Part shown: piece by piece, positions 7,504 to 17,313 of the stretch | Layout of the letters: each line of letters opens with the position of its first letter | Numbering within the stretch: the first letter of the stretch is position 1 | From: Flavobacteriales bacterium | Lineage (GTDB): Bacteria > Bacteroidota > Bacteroidia > Flavobacteriales_D > Crocinitomicaceae | Direction of reading: 5' to 3' | Length of the DNA: 64,000 nucleotides | NCBI GenBank assembly: GCA_947497485.1 | Contig: CANMHB010000009.1 | Location: forward strand, 62,001 to 126,000 | Translations under genes and position numbers: made by a program | Notes under the pieces: generated by a model | Databases searched by the model: none | Told to the model about the DNA's origin: nothing | The model's input: the letters and a program-made list of their open reading frames with translations, nothing else

Positions 7504-9354
7504 TTAGTATCGGTATTTTTCTACCTTTTTTCTCAGCTTATCGCAAACAGGATAGCGTTTTACAAAACCTAAAATCGTATTGCGTTGCTTCTTGGAAAGA
7601 TATTTTTGTTGGTCTTTTAATTCCTTAACATCCTTTTTCCAATAGTAAAACTCCTCTTTGTTCGGGACTAAATTTGTTCGAAAGAGGTAATGCCAATTTT
7701 TACTGCAAACGGAAAGACCGGTATTGAAACTTGCCACTTGGTTGTTGTTCAATGAAATCAGCATTCTGTCATCAGGAATTGGCTTTAATAAACTGAATCC
7801 TGTGTAATTTGACATGTATCTTTGAAGTTTGGGTTCATTTTCAAGGTTTAACAAATCAACAATCGTTGGAGCAATATCAATGTTGGAAGTAAGTTGGTTG
7901 CGATTCTTTTTTAATTCATTTTTTTCATCGCTCGAAATAACTCCATCAGGAATATACGCCAAAAGTGGAATGCTAATTGTCTCTGTATAATTGCTTTCAA
8001 CGTGACCAATATTGTGATGCTCTGCAAGTGACTCACCATGATCTGATGCAAAGAGCACAATTGTATTTTCCAATAATCCTTCTTGCTTCAAGTGTTTGAA
8101 AAAATCCCCGATAATGGCATCTTGGTAACGAACAGCGTTGTCATAGCTTCCACTGAATGAATTATTCCATTTCTTATATTTTTCTGGAACTTCGTATGGA
8201 TAATGCGTCGTATTTAATTGAACAACTCCGAAAAATGGTTTATTAGAAAAATTGGAAATAGTACGATTCAATTTTTTAATTGTCAATTCATCTTTAATAC
8301 CCAAATCATTGAAATAAGGCAGTCCCGAATTATCTTTATTCCACCAAACATCCAGTTTTTCTTTTTTGTAGAATTCATCAAATTTGTACCATTTCAAGGT
8401 GTGGGAGGATAAAAAGAATGTTTTGTAATCAAAAATATTCGCATATTCCCAGATTAAGGGTTGCGAATACAAAATACTTTTATCTTGATAAGGTCCTATT
8501 CCTGTTAAGATTGCAGGAACAGCCAGCATTGTGGTTGAAGAAACGGAAACAGGTTGTTTAAAAACATAAAAGTTCTCCGGGAATTTCTTTTGCATTTCAG
8601 CAAAATTGGGCGTCGTTTCATTCTTATTCCCATAAATCTGCAAACTTCTTTTTCGAACTGATTCGAAAATAAAAACAACAACATTGAACTTTTTGGGATT
8701 CTTTTTTAATTCAATTTTCGGTGTAGTTCTTTCCTCTAAGCCTTTTCCTTTAAATTCCGAATGGTCATCCCACGTGAACGCATGTCGCTGAATACAAGCA
8801 GCGAAATTAGCATCTACAATTGCACATTGGTCGTATTTTTTGTGAAAGGAAATCAACGTTTCAAATGCTGAAAATTGAACAATTCCAAAAATGATTAGCC
8901 ATTTTTTTTGAATTCGAGTAACATGTTTTTTTGTATACCAACGAACAGAAGCGATAAGGACAAGTATTCCAACTAAAATTCCAATCAATTCTTTCCAACC
9001 GCTAACATCACGGATAATCATCATAGCACTTTTGGGCTCGGTTTTGAAATAAAGAAATGTGTAATAATTTGGGAAAATCCCATTTAACGAGAAAAATGTA
9101 TATGAACCGAAAAATGAAAAAAGTAAAAGCGGAAAAACAAGAATTGAAATGGAAAAGTAAATAATCGGTTTTGCTTCGAGTGATTTCAACAGAAGTAAAA
9201 TGAATGAAAAATAACCGATTGAAATCAAAAGTGAACTAATGTAAAAGAACATCTGATTATCGCTATAACGATTCAATAATTCCCAACGAATGAGAATATC
9301 TGTGGTGCAAAGCAGCAATGGAACCATTAAAATTTTCAGAACAGATCTTATCAC
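7504..9354 (-). CDS. Membrane sulfatase/phosphoethanolamine-transferase-like protein
   Basis: A 616-residue inner membrane protein with five N-terminal membrane segments (about 5-175) and a periplasmic alkaline-phosphatase-superfamily domain (PF00884 type). It has FIFESVRKRSLQIYG followed by TTPN, comparable to the ETxR...YG...TTP pattern of EptA/CptA. SSTTMLAVPAI is the likely nucleophile Thr loop, and FASDHGESLAEHHNIGH holds metal ligands. Characterised relatives transfer phosphoethanolamine to lipid A or core sugars, or make lipoteichoic acid; in a Gram-negative the former is more plausible, but the acceptor cannot be told. The start lies 5 bp after the dnaE stop on the same strand, so the two genes may be co-transcribed. 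The right inverted repeat of the ATPase cassette begins 14 bp beyond its stop. Confidence 0.82.
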   Translation of the reverse strand: MIRSVLKILMVPLLLCTTDILIRWELLNRYSDNQMFFYISSLLISIGYFSFILLLLKSLEAKPIIYFSISILVFPLLLFSFFGSYTFFSLNGIFPNYYTFLYFKTEPKSAMMIIRDVSGWKELIGILVGILVLIASVRWYTKKHVTRIQKKWLIIFGIVQFSAFETLISFHKKYDQCAIVDANFAACIQRHAFTWDDHSEFKGKGLEERTTPKIELKKNPKKFNVVVFIFESVRKRSLQIYGNKNETTPNFAEMQKKFPENFYVFKQPVSVSSTTMLAVPAILTGIGPYQDKSILYSQPLIWEYANIFDYKTFFLSSHTLKWYKFDEFYKKEKLDVWWNKDNSGLPYFNDLGIKDELTIKKLNRTISNFSNKPFFGVVQLNTTHYPYEVPEKYKKWNNSFSGSYDNAVRYQDAIIGDFFKHLKQEGLLENTIVLFASDHGESLAEHHNIGHVESNYTETISIPLLAYIPDGVISSDEKNELKKNRNQLTSNIDIAPTIVDLLNLENEPKLQRYMSNYTGFSLLKPIPDDRMLISLNNNQVASFNTGLSVCSKNWHYLFRTNLVPNKEEFYYWKKDVKELKDQQKYLSKKQRNTILGFVKRYPVCDKLRKKVEKYRY

Positions 9355-9359
9355 TGCGT

Positions 9360-12300
9360 TTAATTCAAACGAAATTCAATATCCATTTTTGCGAGTTCTT
9401 TGAAAAGCTCGTTACTCGGTTTCACGCGCATCGATCGCGAGGGCATATTTACTTCAATTCCTTCCAAGGTATCAAAAATTGTAAACTGAATAGGACAAGA
9501 ACCTTCGTTTTTATTCAATAGATTATTCAATTTATCAATCATTAGTTGATCCAATGACTTGGAAGATAATTTCAATTGAAGATTTTTTGTCTTTTTCTCA
9601 CGTAAATCATTCAATAATTCAATGCTGTTTACCACAAATTCAAGATTCGTTCGATGTCTTGGAATTTCTACACGTCCTTTGATGACAATAAACGTACCTG
9701 GTTCCATGAAATGCTTGTATCTTAGGTAATTTTCCTTGAACAAGTTCAAGCGGAATGAATCATTATAATCTTCAATGGTTAGTGAGCCAAATCCATCACC
9801 ATGTTTTGTAAATCGATGTTCTCCGGCTGTAACAATTGCAGCAATCAACAAATCCCGACCTTTGTGAGGGGTCAGGTCATTCAACATTCCCACATTTCCA
9901 TTGCAGAAAGATTCAATTTCAATTCTAAAATCATCTAATGGATGTCCCGAAATGAAAATTCCTACAACTTCTTTTTCTTTATTTAATTTATAGATACTTG
10001 GCCATTCATCACACTTCGGAAAAACAGGCTCTGGGATAGTAGCATCAGAGCTATTTTCGAACAAATCGGATTGCATTGAATTAGAATTATTTTTTGAATT
10101 CAATCCATATTTGATAGCGATTTCAATGAATGACTTGCCAGATGAATCACCAGCAAAATATTGAGCTCTGTGGGCATGTGCGAAAGAATCCAACGCTCCC
10201 GAATATACTAAACTTTCAATAACACGCTTGTTGCATGCCGTTGAATTAAGTCGCACCGTCATATCAAAAATTGAGGTGAAAGGCGCATTTGCACGTTCCT
10301 CAATAATGGCATCTACCGGACCACTTCCTAAACCTTTTACAGCTCCAAGCCCAAAACGAATAGCACCAGCCTTATTAATTGAAAAAGTGAAATTAGACTC
10401 ATTAACATCTGGACCCAAAACTGCAATTCCCATCCTTCGACATTCTTCCATGAAAAATGAAACTGATTTGATGTCGCTCATGTTGTTACTTAGAACGGAT
10501 GCCATATATTCTGCGGGATAATTCGCTTTCAAATAGGCTGTTTGATATGCAACCCAAGCATAACAAGTAGAATGCGATTTATTAAAAGCGTAAGATGCGA
10601 ATGCCTCCCAATCTTTCCAAATTTTTTCCAACTTATCGGCGTTATGTCCTTTGGAAGTTGCTCGCTCGATGAAAGTCGGTTTCATTTTATCCAATACTTT
10701 TCGGTCTTTTTTACCCATTGCTTTACGTAAAGTATCAGCTTCACCCTTGGTAAAATCAGCTAATTTCTGAGAAAGCAACATTACTTGCTCCTGGTAAACC
10801 GTGATCCCGTAAGTCTCTTTGAGGTATTCTTCGCAATCTGCCAAATCATATACGATTTCTTCATCTCCATGCTTGCGCTTACAGTAAGACGGAATATATT
10901 CCATCGGACCTGGTCGATACAGGGCGTTCATGGCAATCAAATCTGCAAAAACAGTTGGCTTAAGTTCTTTTAAATGCTTTTGCATTCCAGGGGATTCGTA
11001 TTGGAAAATACCCACGGTTTCACCTTTTTGAAATAGCTCATACGTTTTTGGATCGTCAATTGGAAATTTATCCGGGTCCAAGTCGATTCCGTGCGTTTGC
11101 TTCACATATTTAACGGCATCTTTGATCAATGTCAACGTTTTTAAACCCAAGAAATCCATTTTCAACAATCCGGCTGATTCGGCGACTGAGTTGTCGTATT
11201 GTGTGCAAACCATTTCGGAATCCTTCGCAGTTGCAACAGGAACAAAATTGGTTAAATCATCTGGTGTAATAATCACCCCACATGCATGGATTCCGGTGTT
11301 TCGAACCGAACCTTCGATTTGGGTTGCACGCTGAAGTACTTGCGCATGCAAATCATTTCCTGATGCTATTCTCCTAAGTTCTTTAGCATTTGCAATCGCT
11401 TCTTGATTCTTTAGTTTTTCAATTAATTCCAGTTCATCCATACTGAAGAGCTTTTTCAAGGATAAATCAGGAATCATTTTTGCCAATCTGTCGGCTTCGG
11501 GTAAGGACAGATTCATCACACGAGCTGTATCTCGAATGGCCGATTTAGCTGCCATAGTTCCATACGTGATAATCTGTGCAACTTGATTAGCTCCATATTT
11601 TTGGATTACATAATCGATAACTCGTCCGCGACCTTCATCATCAAAATCGATATCGATATCGGGCATTGAAATACGATCCGGATTTAAGAAACGCTCAAAT
11701 AGGAGGTCGTATTCAATCGGGTCAACATTCGTGATACCAATGCAATAAGCAACCGCAGAACCAGCTGCAGAACCTCTTCCCGGTCCAACTGCAACACCCA
11801 TATCGCGTGCTGCTTGACAAAAATCTTGGACAATCAAAAAGTAACCCGGATATCCCGTTCGTTCGATGGTAGCTAATTCAAAATCTATTCGTTCACGAAT
11901 TTCATCTGTTAGTTCGGGATACCGTTTCTCAGCGCCTTTATAAGTCAAGTGACGTAGATAATTATTTTCTCCGCGTTTACCGCCATCAACCAAATCTTCT
12001 AGCGCTTTGAATTCTTCGGGAATATCAAAAGCAGGCAGTAAAACTTCTCGGGCAAGGCGGTATGGTTCACATTTTGAAATAATATCTTCTACATTTAAAA
12101 TGGCTTCAGGTAAATCGGCGAAAATCGATACCATTTCTTCAGTCGACTTGAAATAATATTCATCATTCTCTAGTCCATATCGAAATCCACGACCTCGACC
12201 TTTGGGCGTTTCAATCAATTCACTGTCTTTCACGCAAAGCAAAACGTCGTGGGCGAAAGCATCCTTTTTATCGATGTAATAAGTGTTATTTGTAGCGACC

Positions 12301-13715
12301 AATTTCACTTGATGTTTTCTACTCAATTCAATTAAGGTCGAATTAACTCGATCTTCAACTTCTAATCCGTGCCGATTTACTTCTAGATAGAAATCTTCTC
12401 CAAATTGTTCTTTCCACCATAGCAAGGCTTCCTCGGCTTGATTCAAACCTACATTCAAAATTAGATTGGGAATTTCTCCGTAAAGGTTTCCAGATAGGAC
12501 AATTAAATTCTCTTTGTATTTTTTGATAGCTTCTTTATCAATTCTTGGAACATAATACATCCCTTTCGTGTAGGCAATGGAAGCCAATTTGATGAGATTT
12601 TGATACCCTTCTTTATTTTTAGCTAGAAATACGACTTGATAACCATTGTCTTTTTGCGATTTGTCCTCCAGGTTGCGACAAACATTAAACTCACAGCCGA
12701 TAATCGGAAGAATTTCTTTTTTAGTAAAAGGTTCACCAGCTTCTTCTGCTTGTTTTCGTTCCTCTTTTACTTTGTCATTGTATGCGCTTGCAGCCTTTTC
12801 GAAATGAAATGCAGCCATCATATTTCCGGTGTCAGTCAGCGCTACAGCCGGCATACTTAAATCAATCGCTTTCTGAACGAGTTTCTGAACTTCAGCAGTG
12901 GATTGAAGAATCGAATATTGGGAATGATTGTGTAAATGTGCAAAAGTTACATTCCCTAAATTTGTTTCTTCCGAAGGAACAGAAATTTTAGCTCGTTCTT
13001 GTTTGGGTTTGCTCGCCTCGCGCAGTTTTTCACTTTCAGCCTTGAGATTAATATGTTTTAAACCAATTGGTTGAATGATTGAAGGATTCGTTTGCTTGAA
13101 AGATTCAAAGTATCCTGATTGTTGAATTAATTGTTCGAGTGAAAATTGCTCCCTGCGAATCAACTCAAGAAAACAGCGCGTTGTGGCCTCGACATCGGCC
13201 GTGGCATTGTGGGCTTCTTCGAAAGGCGTTTGAAATAAATAGCTGTGAAGTTCTGTAAGTGTAGGCAGTTTGAATTTCCCACCTCGTCCTCCTGGTAGTT
13301 TCAACAATTCAGCGGTATCCTCAGTACAGGTATCTAAAACTGGGAGTGTTAATGGAGAATCTTCACCCAATCTAAAAAATTCACACCCCAAAACCTTATT
13401 GTCAAAACTAACATTATGACCTACAATGAAAGAGGCTTTTTTTAGGGCTTTTTTAAAGAGGAAAAGAACATCTTCCAATTCTTCACCACCTAGATTCGCT
13501 AATTCAGTTGAAATTCCATGAACCTTCTCTGACTCGTACGGAATATTAAAACCATTTGGCCGAATTAAAAAATCTTTATGTTCGAGCACATTCCCCAATT
13601 CATCATGCAATTGCCAGGCTATCTGAACAACCCTTGGCCAGTTGTCTGTGTCTGAAATCGGCGCATTATAATTTCTTGGTAAACCAGTGGTTTCGGTATC
13701 GAAAATTAGGAACAT
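9360..13715 (-). CDS. dnaE: DNA polymerase III alpha subunit with N-terminal 3'-5' exonuclease domain
   Basis: A 1451-residue replicative polymerase, longer than E. coli DnaE (1160) because a DEDDh proofreading exonuclease is fused in front: FDTETTGLP at 4-12, HNVSFD, and HNATADVEAT near 165. The PHP domain starts near residue 258 with HLHNHSQYS. The polymerase core follows, with GPGRGSAAGS and the palm aspartates PDIDIDFDDEGRG near 685. Next come YRPGPMEYIP, the helix-hairpin-helix region, and a C-terminal OB fold. The fusion supplies the activity that DnaQ gives in other bacteria and is typical of Bacteroidota. The gene is divergent from the arsenic operon across 138 bp. No frame damage is seen. 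Confidence 0.96.
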   Translation of the reverse strand: MFLIFDTETTGLPRNYNAPISDTDNWPRVVQIAWQLHDELGNVLEHKDFLIRPNGFNIPYESEKVHGISTELANLGGEELEDVLFLFKKALKKASFIVGHNVSFDNKVLGCEFFRLGEDSPLTLPVLDTCTEDTAELLKLPGGRGGKFKLPTLTELHSYLFQTPFEEAHNATADVEATTRCFLELIRREQFSLEQLIQQSGYFESFKQTNPSIIQPIGLKHINLKAESEKLREASKPKQERAKISVPSEETNLGNVTFAHLHNHSQYSILQSTAEVQKLVQKAIDLSMPAVALTDTGNMMAAFHFEKAASAYNDKVKEERKQAEEAGEPFTKKEILPIIGCEFNVCRNLEDKSQKDNGYQVVFLAKNKEGYQNLIKLASIAYTKGMYYVPRIDKEAIKKYKENLIVLSGNLYGEIPNLILNVGLNQAEEALLWWKEQFGEDFYLEVNRHGLEVEDRVNSTLIELSRKHQVKLVATNNTYYIDKKDAFAHDVLLCVKDSELIETPKGRGRGFRYGLENDEYYFKSTEEMVSIFADLPEAILNVEDIISKCEPYRLAREVLLPAFDIPEEFKALEDLVDGGKRGENNYLRHLTYKGAEKRYPELTDEIRERIDFELATIERTGYPGYFLIVQDFCQAARDMGVAVGPGRGSAAGSAVAYCIGITNVDPIEYDLLFERFLNPDRISMPDIDIDFDDEGRGRVIDYVIQKYGANQVAQIITYGTMAAKSAIRDTARVMNLSLPEADRLAKMIPDLSLKKLFSMDELELIEKLKNQEAIANAKELRRIASGNDLHAQVLQRATQIEGSVRNTGIHACGVIITPDDLTNFVPVATAKDSEMVCTQYDNSVAESAGLLKMDFLGLKTLTLIKDAVKYVKQTHGIDLDPDKFPIDDPKTYELFQKGETVGIFQYESPGMQKHLKELKPTVFADLIAMNALYRPGPMEYIPSYCKRKHGDEEIVYDLADCEEYLKETYGITVYQEQVMLLSQKLADFTKGEADTLRKAMGKKDRKVLDKMKPTFIERATSKGHNADKLEKIWKDWEAFASYAFNKSHSTCYAWVAYQTAYLKANYPAEYMASVLSNNMSDIKSVSFFMEECRRMGIAVLGPDVNESNFTFSINKAGAIRFGLGAVKGLGSGPVDAIIEERANAPFTSIFDMTVRLNSTACNKRVIESLVYSGALDSFAHAHRAQYFAGDSSGKSFIEIAIKYGLNSKNNSNSMQSDLFENSSDATIPEPVFPKCDEWPSIYKLNKEKEVVGIFISGHPLDDFRIEIESFCNGNVGMLNDLTPHKGRDLLIAAIVTAGEHRFTKHGDGFGSLTIEDYNDSFRLNLFKENYLRYKHFMEPGTFIVIKGRVEIPRHRTNLEFVVNSIELLNDLREKKTKNLQLKLSSKSLDQLMIDKLNNLLNKNEGSCPIQFTIFDTLEGIEVNMPSRSMRVKPSNELFKELAKMDIEFRLN

Positions 13716-13820
13716 ATGATTGAAAAAATGGAAACTTAAAGATAGGCATATTCCTTGCGGAAATTTTAATTGTTAAAAAATATTTTATTCCAATTTGGAT
13801 TAATTCTAATTTTAATAAAT

Positions 13821-13836
13821 ATCGTAATATTGCAAT
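13821..13836. promoter_or_regulatory. Candidate ArsR operator
   Basis: An imperfect palindrome ATCGTAATATTGCAAT (12 of 16 positions symmetric), 17 bp upstream of the arsR start. ArsR-family repressors bind such AT-rich dyads over their own promoters, so metalloid-relieved autorepression is likely. This is inferred from position and symmetry only. Confidence 0.45.
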
Positions 13837-13853
13837 AAATAAATATTCTATTA

Positions 13854-14186
13854 ATGGGATTGTCAAAACTCGAGCATTTTACCGATCAATTTATCGAAGA
13901 AAGTCGAATTTTTAAGGCTTTAGGTCATCCAGCACGATTGGCCATTGTTAAATTGTTGATCGAAAAAAAGGAATGCGTAGGAACCGAATTAAACCAAGCT
14001 ATTCCACTAGCTCAACCAACTATTTCCCAGCATTTAAGAGAATTGAAAGAAGCAGGAATTATCAAGGGACGTATTGAAGGAACTGGTGTTTGCTACTGCA
14101 TCAATCTTGAAACGATTGAAAAAATGAAACTAAACTTACTCGCTCAATTCGATGATTTCATTGAAAATCAGAATTGCAATTGTTAA
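13854..14186 (+). CDS. arsR: ArsR-family arsenic-responsive repressor
   Basis: A 110-residue winged-helix regulator. The core runs from FKALGHPARLAIVKLL through the recognition helix region (LAQPTISQHLRELKEAGII) to the wing (GRIEGTGVCYCIN). Candidate metalloid thiols are Cys41, the Cys pair in GVCYC, and the C-terminal Cys108/Cys110. The classical ELCVCDL motif is reduced to ECVGTEL, so the sensing site probably differs from E. coli ArsR and may use the C-terminal thiols. It is first in a tight four-gene arsenic operon and likely represses it through the palindrome just upstream. Confidence 0.9.
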   Translation: MGLSKLEHFTDQFIEESRIFKALGHPARLAIVKLLIEKKECVGTELNQAIPLAQPTISQHLRELKEAGIIKGRIEGTGVCYCINLETIEKMKLNLLAQFDDFIENQNCNC

Positions 14187-14203
14187 ACGAAATCAATACA
14201 AAA

Positions 14204-14662
14204 ATGAAATTAAGTGTCTTTAAAGAAAATGTATCAAATTTAAACGAGTTGAATTTTATCCTTCCAAATGGTGCTTTTGTCGATCCTCATTTTCATATAA
14301 CTGAAATTGGACTGATTCAAAAAGATTTTGTCGATTGTGGTGGAACTAAACGTGAAGAAAGATTGATTAGTTTTCAATTGTGGCATGCGAACGACTTTGA
14401 ACATCGACTTTCACCACAGAAATTGTTGAATATTATAAAAACCGGAGAAAATCAACTTGGATTAACTGACGAAGAAGTAGAAATTGAATACCAAGGCACC
14501 ACAATTGGAAAATATGCACTTTCGTTTGATGGAATCAATTTTTTCTTGCATAATAAGCAAACTGCTTGCTTAGCGGAAGATAGCTGTGGAATTCCTACGG
14601 AAAAACAAAAAGTCCGATTATCCGATCTTAACTCGTGTAAACCTGGGTCAGGTTGTTGTTAA
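14204..14662 (+). CDS. DUF6428-type protein of ars operons
   Basis: A 152-residue soluble protein, counted from the ATG at 14204; an earlier in-frame start would overlap arsR. It contains LPNGAFVDPHFHITEIG, DCGGTKREE, FQLWHANDFEHRLSP and NKQTACLAEDSCGIP, which I recognise as the conserved blocks of the DUF6428 family found inside Bacteroidota arsenic operons. Conserved His and Cys residues, including a Cys-rich tail ending GSGCC, suggest binding of a metal or metalloid, but no activity is established to my knowledge. It lies between arsR and the reductase, so a role in arsenic handling is the reasonable inference. Confidence 0.75.
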   Translation: MKLSVFKENVSNLNELNFILPNGAFVDPHFHITEIGLIQKDFVDCGGTKREERLISFQLWHANDFEHRLSPQKLLNIIKTGENQLGLTDEEVEIEYQGTTIGKYALSFDGINFFLHNKQTACLAEDSCGIPTEKQKVRLSDLNSCKPGSGCC

Positions 14663-14673
14663 ATTATTTTGAG

Positions 14674-15294
14674 ATGAACCAATCAATTAAAATTTTTTGT
14701 GATTCGCTAATAAATTCACTCAACGAAATTCCCGAAGAGCGAAGTTTAATTCTTAACAGGCTTGCAAAGAGCATTCATGCTGGTATTCAAAAAGATGGCA
14801 ACGCGAAAATAATTTACATCTGCACGCACAACTCACGTCGCAGTCATTTCGGACAAATATGGGCGAAGGTCGCAGCTAGTTATTTTGGTATTGAAAACGT
14901 AGAAACTTTTTCTGGCGGAACCGAAGTTACTGCTTTCAATTCGAATGCAATTGAAGCACTTCGCAAACAAGGTTTTGAGATTACCAAAGATGATTCCAAT
15001 GAATCAAATCCAATATATCACGTCAATTATGGTGGGAAAGATCAAATTCGCTGTTTTTCAAAAGTTTATAATGATTCGGAAAATCCAACAAAGAATTTTA
15101 TTGCCGTAATGACATGCTCAGATGCGGAAGCTAATTGTCCATTTATTCCGAACGTTTCGGCTCGAATTGGAGTAACCTATGAAGATCCCAAGAAATTTGA
15201 TGGAACCACAATGCAATCTGAAAAATATTTAGAACGCAGTGAACAGATTGCATTGGAGTCACTTTACGTTTTCTCTAAACTCAAAAACATATGA
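14674..15294 (+). CDS. Arsenate reductase-like low-molecular-weight phosphatase
   Basis: A 206-residue protein starting at the ATG at 14674; a TTG at 14653 would overlap the previous gene. The LMW-PTPase P-loop is CTHNSRRS, giving Cys50 and Arg56 of the Cx5R motif. A downstream acidic segment [14 protein letters not shown] holds the likely general acid and additional thiols (Cys in TCSD and NCPF) that could relay disulfides as in thioredoxin-coupled ArsC. It is longer than typical ArsC (about 130 residues), with an N-terminal helical extension (1-40). It probably reduces arsenate to arsenite for export by the ACR3 pump, whose start overlaps this stop (ATGA). Confidence 0.82.
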   Translation: MNQSIKIFCDSLINSLNEIPEERSLILNRLAKSIHAGIQKDGNAKIIYICTHNSRRSHFGQIWAKVAASYFGIENVETFSGGTEVTAFNSNAIEALRKQGFEITKDDSNESNPIYHVNYGGKDQIRCFSKVYNDSENPTKNFIAVMTCSDAEANCPFIPNVSARIGVTYEDPKKFDGTTMQSEKYLERSEQIALESLYVFSKLKNI

Positions 15295-16322
15295 ATAAGC
15301 GGCTTAATTTTTTAGATCAATATCTAACACTTTGGATTTTTCTTTCCATGGCGTTGGGTGTTGGGATTGGTGTAATCTTTCCAACACTTTCAGCGACTTC
15401 GCAAACTGATTCAGTGAATCTTCCCTTGGCTTTAGGATTGATTTTAATGATGTATCCTCCTTTGGCTAAAGTCAAATACGAGCAAATGGGAAAGGTGTTT
15501 TCAAATTTCAAAGTCTTGGGTGTTTCGCTCGTTCTGAATTGGATAATTGGCCCGATTTTGATGTTTCTACTTGCGGTTTTCTTATTGAATGACCTTCCAA
15601 ATTATATGGTTGGTGTAATCATTATTGGTTTGGCCAGATGCATTGCCATGGTGATTGTTTGGAACGAACTAGCAGATGGAAATCGTGAATACGCGGCAGG
15701 TTTGGTTGCGTTAAATAGTATTTTTCAGGTTTTATTTTTCAGCCTTTATGCTTGGTTGTTTTTGACTTTTATCCCTGAATATTTTGATGATAATTTGTTT
15801 GGTGTGAAAGCAATCAAAGTAAATATTGAAATGACCGAAATTGCAAAAACCGTTGGGATTTATTTGGGAATACCATTTTTTATGGGAATCGCATCACGTT
15901 ATTTGTTAATTCAAACAAAAGGGGAATTGTGGTTTAATCAAAAGTTCGTTCCCAAAATTTCTCCAATTACGCTCATCGCCTTGCTTTTTACAATTATTTA
16001 TATGTTCAGCTTGAAAGGACAATTGATTACTCAAATTCCAATGGATGTAGTTCGAATTTCAATTCCCTTGGCAATCTACTTTCTCATTATGTTTTCGGTC
16101 AGTTTTTTCCTTTCAAAAAGAAGTGGTGCGGATTATCCCCAAACTGCTGCAATTGCTTTTACAGCTGCCGGAAATAATTTTGAATTGGCAATTGCTGTTT
16201 CGATTGGTGTTTTCGGAATCAACTCGCAAGAAGCATTTGCTGGCGTGATTGGACCATTGATTGAAGTTCCAGCATTGATATTACTGGTTCGATTAGCGAA
16301 ATATTGGAAAGTTAGGTTTTGA
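15291..16322 (+). CDS. ACR3-family arsenite efflux permease
   Basis: A 343-residue membrane protein with about ten hydrophobic segments. ACR3/BASS-superfamily signatures include [15 protein letters not shown], the conserved Cys in [16 protein letters not shown], and [18 protein letters not shown]. The family extrudes arsenite using the proton gradient. The start overlaps the reductase stop by 4 bp, completing an operon that senses, reduces and exports arsenic. It ends convergently with the KilA-N gene, with a REP-like repeat between them. Confidence 0.93.
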   Translation: MNKRLNFLDQYLTLWIFLSMALGVGIGVIFPTLSATSQTDSVNLPLALGLILMMYPPLAKVKYEQMGKVFSNFKVLGVSLVLNWIIGPILMFLLAVFLLNDLPNYMVGVIIIGLARCIAMVIVWNELADGNREYAAGLVALNSIFQVLFFSLYAWLFLTFIPEYFDDNLFGVKAIKVNIEMTEIAKTVGIYLGIPFFMGIASRYLLIQTKGELWFNQKFVPKISPITLIALLFTIIYMFSLKGQLITQIPMDVVRISIPLAIYFLIMFSVSFFLSKRSGADYPQTAAIAFTAAGNNFELAIAVSIGVFGINSQEAFAGVIGPLIEVPALILLVRLAKYWKVRF

Positions 16323-16357
16323 ACTAATTCCCCTTACCTTTTTTCAATCAACTATAA

Positions 16358-16389
16358 GAAATCCCGTCGGGCATCCCATGTCTGATTTC
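16358..16389. repeat. REP-like element, left of KilA-N gene
   Basis: GAAATCCC, six variable bases, then CATCCCAT (16358-16379). The same 8+6+8 arrangement recurs in direct orientation at 17559-17580. It includes the small palindrome CCCGTCGGG, and GAAATC at its left end pairs with GATTTC at 16384-16389, so it can fold into a hairpin between the convergent acr3 and KilA-N genes. Confidence 0.6.
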
Positions 16390-16426
16390 AAAAAAATACA
16401 ATTGTAGCTTTACCTTGTTATTTATT

Positions 16427-17236
16427 CTATTCCAAAAACTTCACTCCTTTAGCCGTCAAAAGTGATTTCATCTGCGAAATGGCAACTTGATTCAGTTGCA
16501 AAATTCGTTCTTCCGAAGAAATGTTTTGTTGAATCAAAAGAGCGTTGATGCTTTCCATATTGCTCAGAACAACCAATTGTTCCAAGGTTGCTTGATCACG
16601 AATATTTCCATCCAAATTGGGATTTTCTTTTTTCCACTCTTGTGCCGTTATGCCAAAAAGCGCCACATTCAATAAATCTGCTTCGTTTGCGTAAATGATT
16701 TTAGCTTGCTCTTTTGTTAAGAAGTTTGGAATCAGATTTTCTTTGATGGCATCAGTATGGATGTTGTAATTGATTTTAGAAATCGCTCGCTGAACCGACC
16801 ACTGGATGGATTGTTGATTAGATTCAGCTTCTTTGAGACGTTTAAATTCTCTAATCAGATAAACTTTAAATTCAGCGCTTATCCACATGCCAAATTCAAG
16901 CGCTATGTCAATATGAGAGTATGTTCCTCCATATCTACCAGCTTTGGCTATTATTCCAATCGCGTTTGTTTTTTCAACCCATTCTTTAACACTCAAACGG
17001 TAATTATTTAACCCCACATGACTTTTAATTATGTCAAATTCGCCACAATTAAAATTTGGGTTATTTAGCTTCTCCCAAAAACCAAGAAATTCAACTGTAT
17101 TTCTGTTTCTCAACCAATCTGAAATGAAATAATCTCCATCCTTGGCTTTTATCATGTCAGAAAGAGAAATGAAATCATCATTTTCTTGTGTAAAAAGTCG
17201 AAGAGTTACTCCTTTTACTTCAATTTCCTTTTTCAT
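16427..17236 (-). CDS. KilA-N domain protein
   Basis: A 269-residue protein. The KilA-N domain spans about residues 5-135 (ISLSDMIKAKDGDYFISDWL, then AGRYGGTYSHIDIALEFGMW and FKVYLIREFKRLKE). The helical C-terminal half (140-269) has a small conserved-looking block, NLLIPNFLTKEQAKIIYANE-like. KilA-N is a DNA-binding fold related to APSES domains and is widespread in phages, mobile islands and Bacteroidota accessory regions. The function of bacterial chromosomal copies is generally unknown. It sits between REP-like repeats, and its start codon abuts the remnant of a REP-associated transposase, which points to an acquired islet. No partner gene is seen. Confidence 0.85.
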   Translation of the reverse strand: MKKEIEVKGVTLRLFTQENDDFISLSDMIKAKDGDYFISDWLRNRNTVEFLGFWEKLNNPNFNCGEFDIIKSHVGLNNYRLSVKEWVEKTNAIGIIAKAGRYGGTYSHIDIALEFGMWISAEFKVYLIREFKRLKEAESNQQSIQWSVQRAISKINYNIHTDAIKENLIPNFLTKEQAKIIYANEADLLNVALFGITAQEWKKENPNLDGNIRDQATLEQLVVLSNMESINALLIQQNISSEERILQLNQVAISQMKSLLTAKGVKFLE

Positions 17237-17313
17237 ACATTGCTTTTATTTAAATATACGAATAAATAATCAGTTAAATGATTATATTCTAATCTTTTTA
17301 GGGTTTCAAGTGA

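Noticed and set aside
13666..13866. 66-codon minus-strand frame between dnaE and arsR
   Set aside because: Overlaps the dnaE start in another frame and the arsR promoter; composition is that of AT-rich non-coding DNA.
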